From Phocoena phocoena (taxonomy: Eukaryota > Chordata > Mammalia > Artiodactyla > Phocoenidae), in the NCBI RefSeq assembly GCF_963924675.1, contig NC_089222.1, forward strand, positions 115,273,316 through 115,337,315: DNA of 64,000 nucleotides, read 5' to 3'. Positions 1-12,189 of the stretch are shown in pieces; positions within the stretch are counted from its first letter, which is position 1; each line of letters opens with the position of its first letter. The notes under the pieces were generated by a model. The model was not told the DNA's origin. It did no database searches and saw only the letters and a program-made list of their open reading frames with translations. Both the position numbers and the translations under genes were made by a program.

Positions 1-884
1 TTAGATTTAAAAGTTGTCTAAAGAATTAGTAAGTGTCCATGATAGCACTCTTCTATTATATAGCACTCCTCTATTGCAAAATAGTCAATATGTATATAAT
101 AAAGATAAATCAATAAAGATAAACTAAAGCAGATCAGTGCTAGTAAGTTTTACAAGGTCACACTGTATAGCTATAGAATAAGGAGGAAGAACAAATATTT
201 AGTCAAATTGGTCATGTATTAGAACTATATATTTCCATTTTAAAGTTTAATAATCTTCAGTTTCAATTTTCCTTAATAATATTTGGGAAACAAGTCATCT
301 TTTCTTGAAATTACCTAGGCATATTTTTCCCAGATTTTGAATGTTAAACTGATTCTAAATTCACTAGGATAAGATACAAACTTATGTAAATTACATGAAG
401 CAAAATGGCAAGTGTTCAGCCATTAATTGATGCTTACACTTGCAGAAGAGGAGGGATGAGAGGGTAGGAGAGGAATAAATTAACTAGTTTGACTCTACAT
501 GACTGAAATTCGCTAAGATAATTGACAACTTTCTTTTTGTAGTGCCGAGACTGGTTCTCAAATCAGTTCGTTTAAATCATCCCACATGGTGAAGTTTATC
601 CATTTATTGCACACTTAGATCTGGGAAATCCACAGCTACATGGCATTAACAGCAGTTCAACTGAAAATCACATCTGAAATTCAAAATAAACAAGAAAAAG
701 ACCAGTCAATCTTAGGCTTATTAAGTGCATTTTTATTGATTGTATTAACTTCCTTCAGCATGAATACAAAGGACAAAAACTGGTCCTGTGACTTTTCCTC
801 TTTCATTATCCCAAACAAGAAAGGAAGGACGGTATAGAGAACAGGAACATAAAATAGCTGTTTCTGCAAAAATGATCACCTTCC
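1..884. other. AT-rich unique sequence, no gene
   Basis: I recognise no repeat or exon here. Small open frames of 62 to 65 codons overlap on opposite strands at 640-869 and carry no recognisable motif. On the minus strand an AATAAA lies near 617-622, downstream of the possible decayed reading frame at 885-1284, but no A-tract follows it. Confidence 0.5.
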
Positions 885-1284
885 TCATAGCTTCATAATA
901 TACTCCCAGTCCATAAGGTCCTCAGTTCCAGTGACTGGAATGATGGATGACTCCACTTCAGCTACAACCGGCAAGGATGCTACAATGTATCACTCCGCAG
1001 GCTGTACAATAGAACAAACGAACCAGCAGGATAGAATGGCAAGCAGAGGTGCCAAGGGAATTCTCTTCAGTGGAAGAGTAGATAGTCATTCCCTGGAATT
1101 ATGTAAAATACAGCTTGTAAATATTGCTCCCATTGTGGACACGTGCATGTGCAACTTGACAGAAAAGGGCAACACTGACATGAAAAAATGCAAAAATATT
1201 TTCCACTTCAGTGCCTGTGTTTTTCACACGGCCAGATTTTGCATTAAACAAAGCTCCAGCTCTATGCTCAATGAGTTGTTAAGA
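885..1284 (-). pseudogene. possible decayed reading frame, family unknown
   Basis: Read on the minus strand, one frame runs about 130 codons and ends at a TGA at 887-885. It is broken only by three internal TGA codons. The translation has a hydrophobic stretch (LAPLLAILSCWFVCSIVQPA) and a polar C-terminus ending DLMDWEYIMKL. All four stops are TGA and none is TAA or TAG, which in AT-rich DNA is what CGA-to-TGA decay of arginine codons would give. No poly(A) tract or target-site duplication was found, so a processed pseudogene is unproven. The plus strand also has a 119-codon frame over 931-1290, and the two frames may simply constrain each other. I do not recognise the protein. Confidence 0.25.
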
Positions 1285-1456
1285 ATGTAAATATATATAT
1301 TTGAGGACGGGGAAACAGCTTAGGGTTTTATCATTGATATTTGGTTTACTCTGAAGCTTATAATTCAGTGCTAAAGTAATGCTAAACTGCTTGGTAATAC
1401 CTGATAAAATCACATTTTTAGAATCATTCCCCTATCTCTGTATAATTCAATGCTAA

Positions 1457-1798
1457 TTTTTTTTTATTGAAGTATAGTTGATTTACAATGTTGTGTTTGT
1501 TCTGTTAGTTTCTGGTGTACAACAAAGTGATTCATATATATAGATATATATATATATAATTTTTCAGATTTTTTTCCATTATCGTTTGTTACAAGATATT
1601 GAATATAGTTCCCTGTGCTATACGGTAGAACCTTGTTGTTTATCTATTTTGTATATAGTAGTTTGTATCTGCTAATCCCAAACTCCTAATTTATCCTCCA
1701 CACACTCACCCTTTACCCTTTGGTAACCATGAGTCTACTGTATAAATAAGTTCATTTGTATCATTTTTTAGATTTCACATATATGTGATATTTGTGTT
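1457..1798 (-). mobile_element. L1 3' end, 5'-truncated, antisense
   Basis: The segment starts with a T-run (the reversed A-tail) followed by TTGAAGTATAGTTGATTTAC and the CCCTGTGCTATACGGTAG block, both typical of the 3' UTR of older cetartiodactyl L1s in reverse. It contains only 3' UTR. The flanks 1435-1456 and 1799-1820 match at 20 of 22 positions and are read as the target-site duplication, which fixes both ends. Two mismatches in the duplication and the decayed body suggest a moderately old insertion. Confidence 0.85.
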
Positions 1799-1820
1799 TC
1801 TCTGTATAAGTCAATACTAA

Positions 1821-2369
1821 ATTTTAACTAGTTAGGATGTGAAACAATACCTAGCAAATTAACAAAAGGAGCCTTGAATCTCCGTACCATACAGGCAGAC
1901 GTGTTCACTTCCATCCTTGTCTGTGCAGCTTGCACATGAAAGAAAAATTCTAACTAACCATACTTTACACATTCTCACATAATCTAATAGAAATCTACTC
2001 TGTACAGAATAAGTCTAAATGTTTATATCCTGGTAAGACTTTAAGAGCTAAGAGCTCTTATCAGCAAGGGTTGTTAGCAATCTCTCCAAGTTACTAGCAA
2101 CTAGCGAGAAAAACTTCTTGGCCAGCTCTTATAAACAATTTGCAGATCGCTTTTGCCAAGTTCTTCTTTATCTTTTTCATTTGAAAACCTCTGTTCTACA
2201 GGAGGCTCTGTTTGGGGGTTTGTCTGTTTGTTTTTAACTTTTATGCAAAGTAACCTGCTCTTCTACTTCCATACTAGCGGGAAACTCATAAGACGTAGCC
2301 TAGCAGAATTTCAGGCACTCAGCTCCATGCAGTGCTGCCACATTTAATTCATAAGCCATAAAACAGACT

Positions 2370-2371
<2 letters not shown>
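1821..2371. other. unassigned sequence
   Basis: No recognisable repeat or gene. A short self-complementary AAGAGCTAAGAGCTCTT lies near 2041-2060. A 64-codon frame at 2153-2347 has no motif and is not supported as a gene. Confidence 0.45.

Positions 2372-2411
<40 letters not shown>
2372..2411. repeat. (TG)n microsatellite
   Basis: A pure TG dinucleotide run of about 20 units, long enough to be length-polymorphic. No transposon end abuts it. Confidence 0.97.
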
Positions 2412-2413
<2 letters not shown>

Positions 2414-3482
2414 TATGTGTTAGGGATGGGAGATAATCCATAATCTTACGTAAAGTGATTGGCCCTCGTGACAGATGCAGTGACCTTTATAAGCAAATGA
2501 AACCAGGATGTGGATTTCATCTTTTACTTCTAGAGATAGCCACATTTGATGTTTTGCTTTTAAACTTTTGTGGGTCTTTAACTTTTTTTTTGCTCAGAAA
2601 AAAAATGAAACTAAAGGAGAAACGTTAATCATAAAATGATATTTTGTATATCTTTTATTCTCAGGAAAGAGATTTGAAACAACACTTTCACTTGAGAATG
2701 GATAATAGAACTCTTTGCTTCAGCTTCTCAGAGCATAAATTATACAGCATTTCCTATCATGTACTAGAAAATGCTATTATTTGTAAAAAAAAAAAAAATA
2801 AAGGTCTTGAGATCAAATAAGTTTGGGAAACACTTGATAAAACAAAGCTAAATATATATCTTTACTGTCCACCTTTGTAGAGCTGTTCATACGCATTGAA
2901 AATATCAATAAAGGGATATTGTATGCAGTTTTTCTCAAGTATACATGAATTTGAAAACTTTTGTTTTCACTTAAAGCCTACTAATATCCTGAGAAACTTA
3001 CATTATGCAAAGCATATTTTGAAAAATGCTACTTTAATGTTGCATTCATAAGTACAACCAATGATCTTTGATCTTGTATTTTAACCATTACTGTCCGCAT
3101 TCTGATACAATGCAATGCTACGATGTGCAAACTCTCCATTTGTGTGTTACATTTTCTTTTCATTCTGCTATTTTACAGAGCTAGAACCTGGTCTATGCAG
3201 TCTGTTTCTTTTTCTGAAAAACTTCTAGACAGGTTGATGACCATTGGTGACTAAAGTGACATACCTTGAAGGAACTGACTCATAACTATGACTGTGAGGA
3301 CTATGCTTTGTAATCTAGAATTCTGGGTCATTTCCTGCCCACTTTCTAAGAGAGATGCAGCCCATTACAAATTGTAAAAGTATATGCAGCTTTGAGCTTT
3401 AATGTAAACTGATAGTTATTAAAATTCACCTCTTCCTTTTCATTTGATATTCAGAGATGCAAAGTCAGTGGAGGAAGGTGGC
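2412..3482. other. unassigned AT-rich sequence
   Basis: No exon or repeat recognised. A run of about 15 A residues near 2785-2800 is followed by AATAAAGG; the preceding sequence matches no SINE or L1 end that I know. Confidence 0.4.
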
Positions 3483-3606
3483 ATATTGTAGTGGAAACAG
3501 CACTAAACTGAGAATCAAGAGACCAGAGTTTAATCACTAATAACAGTATAATCCTGGGCAAGTCACTTTCAGGATCTCAGTTTCTCATATGTAAGATGAA
3601 GAGTAT
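3483..3606 (+). repeat. MIR SINE
   Basis: The order of blocks is that of a MIR in sense: TAGTGGAAACAGCAC, then a decayed GAGTTTAATCACT box-B region, then CCTGGGCAAGTCACTTTCAG, then CTCAGTTTCTCATATGTAAG. It is a tRNA-derived fossil of the early mammalian period, with no recoverable duplication. Confidence 0.85.
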
Positions 3607-5692
3607 ATGATTCATATATTTGAATCTTTCATTCTGAACATGGAATGGGAAATCAAAACTTCATAAGTAATTAAATTACAATGGCTCATTCTTTCTTACA
3701 CATATGAGCCATTGCAACTGGAAGTCATTGAAGACTAAAAATGTATTTCTTTTTTTAACTTTTACTTAAAATATATAAACAGAAATAGACTCATACTCAG
3801 TTTAGTAAAACCTTGTACAATTAAGGCAACTTTCCTGCCCTAGTTTTGTAGTCAAATTATTATAGATAAAAATATGTGTTGTTTATTATAAATTGGGTAA
3901 GATCAGAGACTTATTAGCATGAGTATTTATCTATAGGCTCTTTTCTCAAAAACAGTTTTTAGTCTAATAGACTCAGAATTGAATTGCATATCTTTCAACT
4001 TGTTGATCTATCAACTCAAAGCTTTTTTAGTGCCTTTCTGTTTCAAGAAAAATGTGCACCTACTTGTTAGAAATCTTGGCATCATTCCTCTTCTGTATGT
4101 AGAAGATATAATAGCCTGACATTAAAAGAACTTAGCTTCAACGAAATATACCCATTAGGTGTCACAGCCAATTCTTCTTTGCAAAGAAAAAAGGTATGAA
4201 AAAAGAAAACTGTAGATTCATGAGAAGAACACAAATTAAGCCTTTTAAAATTCCTTTGGTTTAACAACCTATGTTTCATCCATTGTTCAGTAAAACACAT
4301 TCATTACATTTTTTAGATTCTTTGATAGATTTTATTTTTATTTTAAATGTTTTAAGTGTGTCAATTTTACCCTTCTAACATACATGTGAAATGCTTTATG
4401 CCATTCAAATATTTTAAGGGAAAACATGACCTTGAATGTTTTTGAAGCTGTACTTCAAAATTTGTGCTTTAAAACATATTATGACAAAATAAAAATGTAC
4501 AGGGTAGAAAATATTTTAATTTCTTGGGTAAAAACACATATTTTTCACTTTTTAAACAGAGGACAAATGTTTTACTGAATTTGTTAGAGCGCTATAGTGT
4601 GGATGTGTGGATCTGTTCAGGTTCTTGTTTATCATTTTACTTCTACCTCATTGAGGCACAATTAGGAGGATTAGAGGCTACACTAAGCTTTCAGAAGATG
4701 ATATTTAGTTATTGCTTTAGGGCACGGCAGATGGACTCCCCAGAGCCCTGAGACACTGAGCCTTGTTCTACCTGCAGGCACCAAAGCAGGTGTGTGCCGC
4801 TCATGGGGCTGCTCGGAATAGAACCTACCACAGGTGATGCTAATTAAGGAAGCCCAGGGACTCGGAAGGAGCACACAGTTTATTGCTGATGGTGGAGTGC
4901 CAAAGGTTAGTGAAAAGCGGGATTGTCTGCTGGCCCAGGGAAGATAAGAACACAAAGGGCACAGAAATGGATTTGAATACAGGCACTTATCAGTGTGCCT
5001 TTTAAACTACATAATGCTTCATATAATGGTGTGCTTTTAGCAGTAAAATTAGGAGTCCTTGTATGAATGTACTAATTTATTAACATCAATTTGTGTCACC
5101 ATTTAAGTAGTCTCATTTTTTTTGTCATGAAGAGGGAGCATCAAGAAAACATTAGACCAACCTCAAATAAGCTGTGATTAAAATGAAAATCAGATGTATA
5201 ATGCCATTTTAATAAGTAGTTTTATATAGTGCAACTTTACCCCCACGTTAAGAAAAATTATTTTGATTTCAATAACATATGAATTGAATAAATCTCCATC
5301 TTTCCCTGATTTAACAGTTATTTAAAAAATATATTTATTTGGAGAATGAACACGACATTCCACAGAGCAATGTAATTGCATTTTTATTGGTATTGTGATC
5401 AAATGGCTAATTCTAATAAGGATAAATCAGAATTAATTCATGTTAACTTTATTGCAGATAATTTTAAATTTTATATATTCTACTTCATTATTAGTTGTAT
5501 TTCATTTTTAACTAATGATGCTAACATTGCCTAAAGAATAATGACTGTTTACAATAAAGGAGACATATAGCCTGAATATTACAGATTTCAGCATGATTTA
5601 CCACAGAGCAGCTAGTAGATGATAAGCCGTGTATAGTCCCCTAAAGTGTAGGTGGCAGTATAATTGATCATTTTGAAATTTAATTGAAGTAA
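3607..5692. other. unassigned sequence with one short hairpin
   Basis: Mostly AT-rich, without a recognised repeat. An 11-bp perfect inverted repeat (CAATGGCTCAT at 3679-3689, complement at 3704-3714, 14-nt loop) is visible. The part at 4730-4960 is more GC-rich and has open frames on both strands up to 90 codons, but no recognisable protein family. Confidence 0.4.
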
Positions 5693-6203
5693 AGTGTGTT
5701 TTTGTTATCTTCTGTTGTTCAACAAACTACCCTAATATTTAGTAGCTTACCATCAGTACCATTTTTATTTGCTCAAGATTCTGTGGGTCAGGAATTCAGG
5801 AGGTGGGTGTGCTTGACTGGGCTTTATTTTCTCTCTCTTTTTTATGCCATTTCCTGGGATTACTCATTTGCCTGCATTCAGCTGGGTTATTAGCTAGAAA
5901 TTGGGTTCATTGGGGGCTAGTGAGAGCTGGAATGCCCAAGGTGGATTCATTCACCTGTGTGGTGTCTCAGTTTGAATGGCTGGAAGAGCTGGGGGCTGCC
6001 TGGGTGTATATCTCTTTCTCTCTCCATGTCATCTTTCCAGTAGCTGGACATTTTTGCCTGGCAGCCAAGGGCTCCAAGAGAGGAATAGGAAGTTTAATAT
6101 CAGGCTTGGCCTCACAGGTTACAGTGTCATTTCCACCAAATTCCATTGATCAAAACAAGTTCGCTAGTCATCTAGACTCAAGAGGAGGGGAAAATAGATT
6201 CTA
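5693..6203 (-). mobile_element. MaLR-type LTR (MLT1-like), antisense
   Basis: In plus orientation it reads as the reverse of an MLT1-class LTR: a decayed GTTATC...CAACAAACTACC start, TTAGTAGCTTACCA, then CTGTGGGTCAGGAATTCAGG, and later CCATTGATCAAAACAAGT. These blocks recur in the antisense copies at 24381 and 33448. The frames of 65 and 133 codons here are by-products of the LTR. Solitary LTR, old and diverged; the exact subfamily is uncertain. Confidence 0.5.
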
Positions 6204-6317
6204 AAGTTTGACGTGGGAGTAGAATGGGAGCTACTACTGTCGCCCTTTTTAGAAACACAATCTAAATCAGTTGAATATATTTTGTTTTGATATTCAAGAA
6301 GACCGTATATTTTATAG

Positions 6318-6620
6318 CAGGGGTCCCCAACCCCCGGGCCGTGAACCAGTACCGGTCTGTGGCCTGTTAGGAACCGGGCTGCACAGCAGGAGGTGAGCAG
6401 CTTGTCTCCAAAAGAGAGAGGAGATAGATCTTGAAATAATTGCTCAGTACATATATAAATTTGAAATCATTATGAAAAATAGTTAAACAGGAAATCAGAA
6501 GCTGTGCCCTCTTTGCCCTGAAGCAGTGTGACGAGAGCTGTTTCAACAAGAAGCACGTGTTCACCGTTATGAAACCAAACCTCAATGCACCTGGCCTCTC
6601 AAAGAAATCTAGACCGGAAA
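6318..6620. mobile_element. hAT-like DNA transposon fragment
   Basis: The segment opens with CAGGGGTCCCCAACCCCCGG and continues through GGCCTGTTAGGAACCGGGCT and GCACAGCAGGAGGTGAGCAG, the well-known end of a mammalian hAT (Tip100-like) non-autonomous family. The first 90 bases are well conserved; the rest to about 6620 is less certain. The right terminal repeat was not seen, so the copy is probably incomplete. Confidence 0.6.
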
Positions 6621-7019
6621 GAATGATGTAAATTGTTATGGGTGAGAATTTTCACCCCACTTAAGAATGGCTTTTATTTAGAAACAAACTACTAACATCT
6701 TGTAAGGCCATATTGTGGCCTTGAGCATTTGAGAGTGGTCACTTCAGGTATTTTCTAGTAAGGTATCATTGAAATCATGGTGACACCAATTTTCTAAAGG
6801 ACCTTAAGGACTAAATTCTATACCCAAGGGATGAAACACATTGTTGTCTTAAGAAGAGATTTTTGCAAAGAATGGAACTGAAAAAATAAGCTTTAACTGA
6901 AATCAAATGCTCTTTCCTTTGTGGATATCTATTCTTAGTTCTGATAGGTAATAAAATAGAATTTATCGCAAGAAGAGAATTTGATTTTCATTTATTTCAG
7001 CACTCTCATTTCATTGGTT
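6621..7019. other. unassigned sequence
   Basis: AT-rich; I see no gene, repeat or tandem structure that I can name. Confidence 0.4.
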
Positions 7020-7150
7020 AAAACAGTAAAGCATTGAGAGGCAGAATCTTGTTCAGAGTCAAAGAGCTAACAAATTGTCAAGCCTGGATAAGAACCCAGG
7101 AATTTGATCCAATTCCTCTCCACTGCCCAATGCACCATATTGACTCACAT
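7020..7150 (-). repeat. MIR fragment, antisense
   Basis: The blocks AGAGGCAGAATCTTGTTC, CAAAGAGCTAACAAATTG and AAGAACCCAGGAATTTGATC follow the order of a reversed MIR (pairing with box B and the conserved core). It is diverged and has no clear ends. Confidence 0.55.
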
Positions 7151-7173
7151 GACTAGTACTGTGACTCTAAGTC

Positions 7174-7493
7174 AGGAGTCAACAAACCATGGCCTGGGGA
7201 CCAAGCCCTGCCCTCTGTTTTTGTAGAGTTCATAATGAGAATGTTTCTCTTCATTTTTAAAAAGTTGAAAAGAAACAAGAGGAAAAACGTTTTGTGACAT
7301 GTCTTGAAACATACAAAATTTAAACATTAATGTTTATAAATAAAGTTTTATTGGAGCATAGCCACACTCTTTCTTTTATGCATTTCCCGAGGCTGCTTTC
7401 TCACTGTAAAGGCAGCGTTGAGTAGTTGTGACAGAGCTCCCTTTTGGCTCATAAAGCCTGAAATATTTACCATCTGGCTCTTTAGAGAAAAAA
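7174..7493. mobile_element. non-autonomous hAT-like element, copy 1 of 3
   Basis: It begins GGAGTCAACAAACCATGGCC, contains AATAAAGTTTTATTGGAGCA and GCCACACTCTTTC, and ends with AATATTTACCATCTGGCTCT. This is the common mammalian element whose ends read GGCAAACTA...GGCC and AAAGGGCCAGATAGTAAATA. Related copies lie at 20656-20876 and 36007-36179. No coding capacity. I do not give a subfamily name. Confidence 0.65.
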
Positions 7494-8039
7494 CCTTTCT
7501 ACCCCTACCCTAGGTTTTTTCTTCCCTTTGATTAATTATCTATTGTCCTTCCCTTTCCTACCTTTTTTATCTTTACTTTCCCTCTCCCTGCCCTATTTCT
7601 CTCTCTGTCACTTTTTTCTTTCTTTCTTCATTTATTCCTTTTGTTCCTCTCACACATTTCATTTTTTATGGTACCAAGCCCCTCAGCTTTTCCTTTGATT
7701 TTACATGTGTTTATGTCCTATGCATGGTTCTTTATATATATTATGCTCAAATCAAGACTTTGTCCAAGTGTTTTGTTTTGTTTTGTTTTGTTCAAAATGG
7801 CATTCATTCCCATAAGCAGAGATTTGTTTGCTTGTTATACATATGGAGAAATTCAATCAGCAGTCTCTTGTCAACATTTCAAAATTCACCCAAACCAGAA
7901 ACATGTTAAACCACACGATGTTAACTAAAACAGAACATTCCTTACACTTGCACTTATGCCCCAAGCACATGTGTGGCATAGTTCTTCCCCTTCTTCAGCT
8001 CTTCACTTCAGTGTTTCCCTTTCAGCAGTGTCCTCCCTG
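7494..8039. other. pyrimidine-rich unassigned sequence
   Basis: Rich in C and T on the plus strand, which opens several spurious frames up to 95 codons. A (TTTTG)n run is at 7769-7792. I see no gene. Confidence 0.4.
7769..7792. repeat. (TTTTG)n short tandem repeat
   Basis: About five TTTTG units inside pyrimidine-rich sequence. Confidence 0.9.
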
Positions 8040-8283
8040 ACTGCTTCATTCACAGTGGCACAGACCCTCACAATTCCTTCTCTTCCTCCCTTTCTTAATT
8101 CCTTCACTGTGCAAATATCTGAAACATATAACATAATTTACTTCTTTGTTTGTTATCTGCCCCACTAGAATGTGAGCTTCATGAGGTCAGAGATTCATAT
8201 CAACTTTGTTTACTGCTCTATCCCCAGAGCCTAGAACAAAATAAGGAGTCAATCAATATTTCTTGAATGAATAAAAGAATGAA
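8040..8283 (+). repeat. L2 LINE 3' end
   Basis: The part from about 8155 has the L2 3' order: CCCCACTAGAATGTGAGCTT, CATGAGGTCAGAGATTC, TGTTTACTGCTCTATCCCCA, GAGCCTAGAACA and the (TGAATGAA)-like tail near 8265-8283. The upstream limit is approximate. Confidence 0.85.
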
Positions 8284-9163
8284 TTTTGGGCTTTGAGACA
8301 CATAGACAAAGTTGTAGTGAAACCACAAACTTAATTACTTGACCAAAATTGAAACGAGTAATTTTTAAATCTTAAAGTCATTTCCAAAACTGAAAACCTA
8401 CATTGTGAGGATTTTTCCCAAAAGAATACTGCATCTTCTGAAATTATATTTTCATTTTCTCTAATAAAATAAGACAAAGTAGAAACTATTTAGTTGTTTT
8501 ACTATATCTTAAAATATTTAATGTGTTTATGTTATAATACCTAAAATCAACTGACCCATTTTAGATGCCAAGAAGTAGTGAAAGAAATGACAACTATCAG
8601 GTGAGAAGAGAAAATTATATAAGCTCAAATTTATAGAAGAATTGAAAGTACAGTAGAATGAACAATATTTTTTTTAATCCATGGCCCTAAAATATCTTTA
8701 TAGCAAGAAGATCCATTTTAGCATCAGGAATTTAATTTACTTACCATGCCTAGTTTCTTCAATTTGGAACAACTCCTCCATTTTTCATTGGTTTCTTGAT
8801 CTTGATACCTTTGAAGTATACAAACCAGTTATTTCATAGCATGTCTCTCTTTTGAGTTTGTCAAATGTTTCTTCGTGATTAAAATCAGGTTATACATCTT
8901 CAGCAGGAATAGCATAGAAGTGATGCTATTTTCTTCTCACTGCATTCCAACAAGTGTTACATGATTTTGATTTGTCCTATTGTTGATAAATTTGATCACT
9001 TGTTTAAGGGGGTATTTGCCAGCTTCTCCACTGTAAAATTACACATCTTCCCTTTCTTACTGGTAAGAATTTGGGACAGGAGTAGGGTAGGTACTCTGAA
9101 ACTGTAAAATACCTTAATCAGATTTCTCATCAAAGTTTCAGTTCATTCATTTAATCTATTAAT
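8284..9163. other. unassigned AT-rich sequence
   Basis: No repeat or exon recognised. Confidence 0.4.
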
Positions 9164-9520
9164 GTGGATTTATGGCTTTCTAATGTATTCATTTGGCATA
9201 ATCTATTACTGACATTGTTTATTTTGATACTCAATGTGTTCTTTATTTGTCCAGTGGGAGCCCTTCAAGTTGGCTTTTGTGTTACTTTGATGTTTCCATC
9301 ATTTTTGAGTATGTTATTGCTTTCTGGCATAATAGCACATTTCAGGTTTATTTTATACTTTCCCTTCCTTGCCCTGGTATCATTTCCACACTTCCATCAT
9401 TTCTTTTGGATTATTACTATTTCCAGGTCCTCTCAGTGGAAAGACCTAGGGAATACCTGTTTGTATATCATGGCTTATTTCCCACATGAGCCTCTTCATG
9501 CCCACCAAACCCACATTACT
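9164..9520. repeat. probable old L1M-type fragment
   Basis: The blocks TGATGTTTCCATCATTTTTG, TTGCTTTCTGGCATAATAGC, TTATACTTTCCCTTCCTTGC and GGTCCTCTCAGTGGAAAGAC follow the order of a common old L1M-class segment (TTTCTGGCACAACAAGAT...TACTTTCCCTGCCCCAGCCC). The 120-codon open frame on the plus strand is incidental. Orientation is left open. Confidence 0.45.
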
Positions 9521-10019
9521 CCATAATTAGGTAACAATTTGTTCTCCTAGAGCATTCACAAATGCAATTAGTCACTTGATCTTTCAATAAAAGAGGTGAG
9601 TGGCCAATTTCACCTGCAATTAACCAATTACCTCATGGTTTCATTTGCTATGTGTGAGTCCATGTATTTCAAAACATTATTTGTACTGCATCCAAAACAT
9701 CCAGAGGAAAGTCGGGGACAGTTTTTCAAATCTTAGATTAACGCACTTGAGGCAGCACACACTTTCTCTAAAATAGGGGCTAAAAAATTAGAAGTAACAC
9801 AGTTAGATTTTTCTTCTTATTGTGAAACAAAGAATCCTCACATAGTAAAGTGCATAACTGCAGGATAGACTATCAACGTCACAGTCTATAAAGCTCACTG
9901 GCTTGTGCAAGGGCTATCATTTCATAGACCATTCGTTGCAGTATCTCCACTAAATCAGCAGATTTTAAGAAATGAATAACAGTGCTCTTAGTTTCTTTGT
10001 CTTTTCTATTTTTAAGGTA
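9521..10019. other. unassigned sequence
   Basis: No recognisable feature. Confidence 0.4.
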
Positions 10020-10081
10020 AATATACACATAGATAGATGATTGATGGATAGGTAGAGAGATAGGTACATGATAGATAGATG
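10020..10081. repeat. degenerate (GATA)n microsatellite
   Basis: An impure tract of GATA/GATG/GGTA units starting near ACACATAGATAGATGATTG and ending ATAGATAGATGTG. Confidence 0.85.
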
Positions 10082-11337
10082 TGACTGAAGGTGACGGCTG
10101 CTAACTTTCAATATTTTTTTCTTGATGCATTTCACCTGTAACTAAGATATTTCATTTTCTGTGAGAATCCCACCTCAATCTATAACTAAAACACCTTAAT
10201 TCAAATTTAAGATAGGAAGAGAATAATTGTTTCTGTGTTTTTCTTTGGTTCCCATCCCTGTGCTCAGCAAGATCTAACCTAATCTCCACCTGGTACCCCA
10301 AACCCTTTCAGTTACAAGATTTAGATTCTCCTATTCCAGTAACTTGTATAATAAAAATGAGGGAATGACTGTCTATAAATGGCTGATTGTGCCACATAAT
10401 GCTTGAAAATTGCTGTCTTACAGGTTAAAGAGTCACCTTGGCTATTTACTATGTGATGTATCTTCCTTCACCTGAGAAAAATGGGATTTGATCAACTGTT
10501 CTAGGAAAACATGTGAGTACATGAATTGGGATAGTCCATTTCCAGAGATAATTTTTTAAACATTAAAGCAATGGAGAAAAGGAAAGCATGAGATATTCTT
10601 CAAAGTCTTCCTACTTAGCTCTATTCCATGAGAATTAGAAAACATTAAGATTTTGGTTGAAAGTATTCAAGACCATTTAATAATCTTTTAAAAAGCTTAT
10701 TCTTATCTCACATTTCATAAACTTACTGGCAATTCATTTTTTAGTCACAAAGGATAGAAGAGTCTTCCGAATTTGCCTGGCCAGCTTACCTCTTTTAAAT
10801 AGATAGTAGAAGTCCAAACATGTTGTGTACAGACTCAACCTGTTGCTCTATATTATGTTTGGAGGAACCCCATCTTTCCATTGGTTTAAGCATACCTGCA
10901 GAATAAACACAGTTATTAACCACAAGAAGCCCAAAATCTAATGGGAGAGGCAGGCACATTCTCAATAATTTAGCAAAGCAGATTGTGATTATAAGGTAAT
11001 TAAACATGAAAAAACAATAAGAAAATAAGGGAAAGGGAACATGACCGATTTCATAGGGGTAATACATAAGACATTGGCATGTAGAGTTGTTAGAAAGGCA
11101 TTTCTAGAAGAATTAAGAGAGATATAAAGTCATCCTTTGAACAATGAATAGAGGAGCGGAGGCACCACAATACGGAAATGTAAGAAGTATTTGGAGACAT
11201 TAAATAACCATTCACTTAATTATTTTCAAGCACCTCTGTCACAGCATAAAGATGGGTACAAAATCTTTGCCACTCCTTCCCTTGAATCTAGGAGGGTTCT
11301 TCTTTAATATTATATTTTATATAGTATAATATAGCAG
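10082..11337. other. unassigned sequence, possible old fragments
   Basis: AAAATCTAATGGGAGAGGCA near 10935 resembles an old dispersed repeat of the type CACAATCTAGTGGGGGAGAC, but the match is too short to define. No gene is supported; the 90-codon minus-strand frame at 10795-11067 has no motif. Confidence 0.35.
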
Positions 11338-11733
11338 AATTTATATTGTGCTAGTTTCTGGACCTAAGCCTTAAGAGACTGGCAGCCTCTACTTCTGTCT
11401 CTTGGAATACTTGCTCTTGGAACCTAGCTCCCATGCTGTAAGGAAGCCCAAGCAGTAATGTGAAGTAATCCATGTGGAAAGGAGTCAAGGCACAACAACT
11501 CCAGCTGAGCTCCAAGCTGATGGCCAGCACCCACTTATAAGACATATGAGTGAGCCATCTTTGACATGTATTCTCCAGCCCCAGTCAAACTGAACCAGCT
11601 TCATCAGAGGTGCCCAATCCCACCAATTCCTAATATGCTCATAAAGCAGATTCATTAGTAAAATAGTATATTATTGTTGTTTAAGCCACTGAGATTTGGG
11701 GTAATATGTTGCAAGATCAATAGATAACAGAAC
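11338..11733 (+). mobile_element. MaLR-type LTR (MLT1-like), sense
   Basis: The blocks AAGAGACTGGCAGCCTCTAC, TTCTGTCTCTTGGAATACTT, CCCATGCTGTAAGGAAGCCC, GACATATGAGTGAGCCATCT and the end TTGTTGTTTAAGCCACTGAG...AATAGATAACAGAAC follow the order of an MLT1-class LTR in sense. The reversed 3' end is what is seen at 33448. Solitary and old. Confidence 0.55.
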
Positions 11734-12189
11734 AACTACCTACATACCAAGATTGCACCAGGCTCACTGTAGGTAGGGAAGAAACTGGCAAATTTAAGTC
11801 TTGTGTTCATGAAGTTTACAGGCATCATGCAGTGCAGCTGGAAATGGGGTGTAGGTATGGAAAATACTGGGATGTTGTAGAACATGAGTTGAGAAAAGTA
11901 AGTTTATTAGTGCTTATATTGAGAATGCAGGGGCCCCTAGTACAAGTATTTATAAAAATGTCTAGATGTGAATGTAAACTATTGAAATTTTATTAAGTGG
12001 GCAGTTATGCTTTAGAACAGTGAAAGTGTTGTTAGTATTTCAGTTCAACTGGAGAAGGCAACACTGAAAGTAGATTCACTATTTAGGAGACCCAAGAATC
12101 CGAGAAAAACATAATTGTATCTTAAGCCAGAGCCAAGAGGATGCAAAAGAAAAATTAGATTTGAGTGATACTGTCACATCTCCATGGAG
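11734..12189. other. unassigned sequence
   Basis: No clear repeat. The stretch from 11760 to 11890 has the flavour of an old repeat but I cannot name it. Confidence 0.35.

Noticed and set aside
931..1290. 119-codon plus-strand open frame as a gene
   Set aside because: No known domain, no promoter or splice context, and the opposite strand is equally protein-like. Kept only as a weak pseudogene suggestion on the minus strand.
4683..4960. GC-richer block with CCTGCAG and GTGTGT motifs as a small exon
   Set aside because: The implied exon would be only about 12 bases, and no frame is recognisable.
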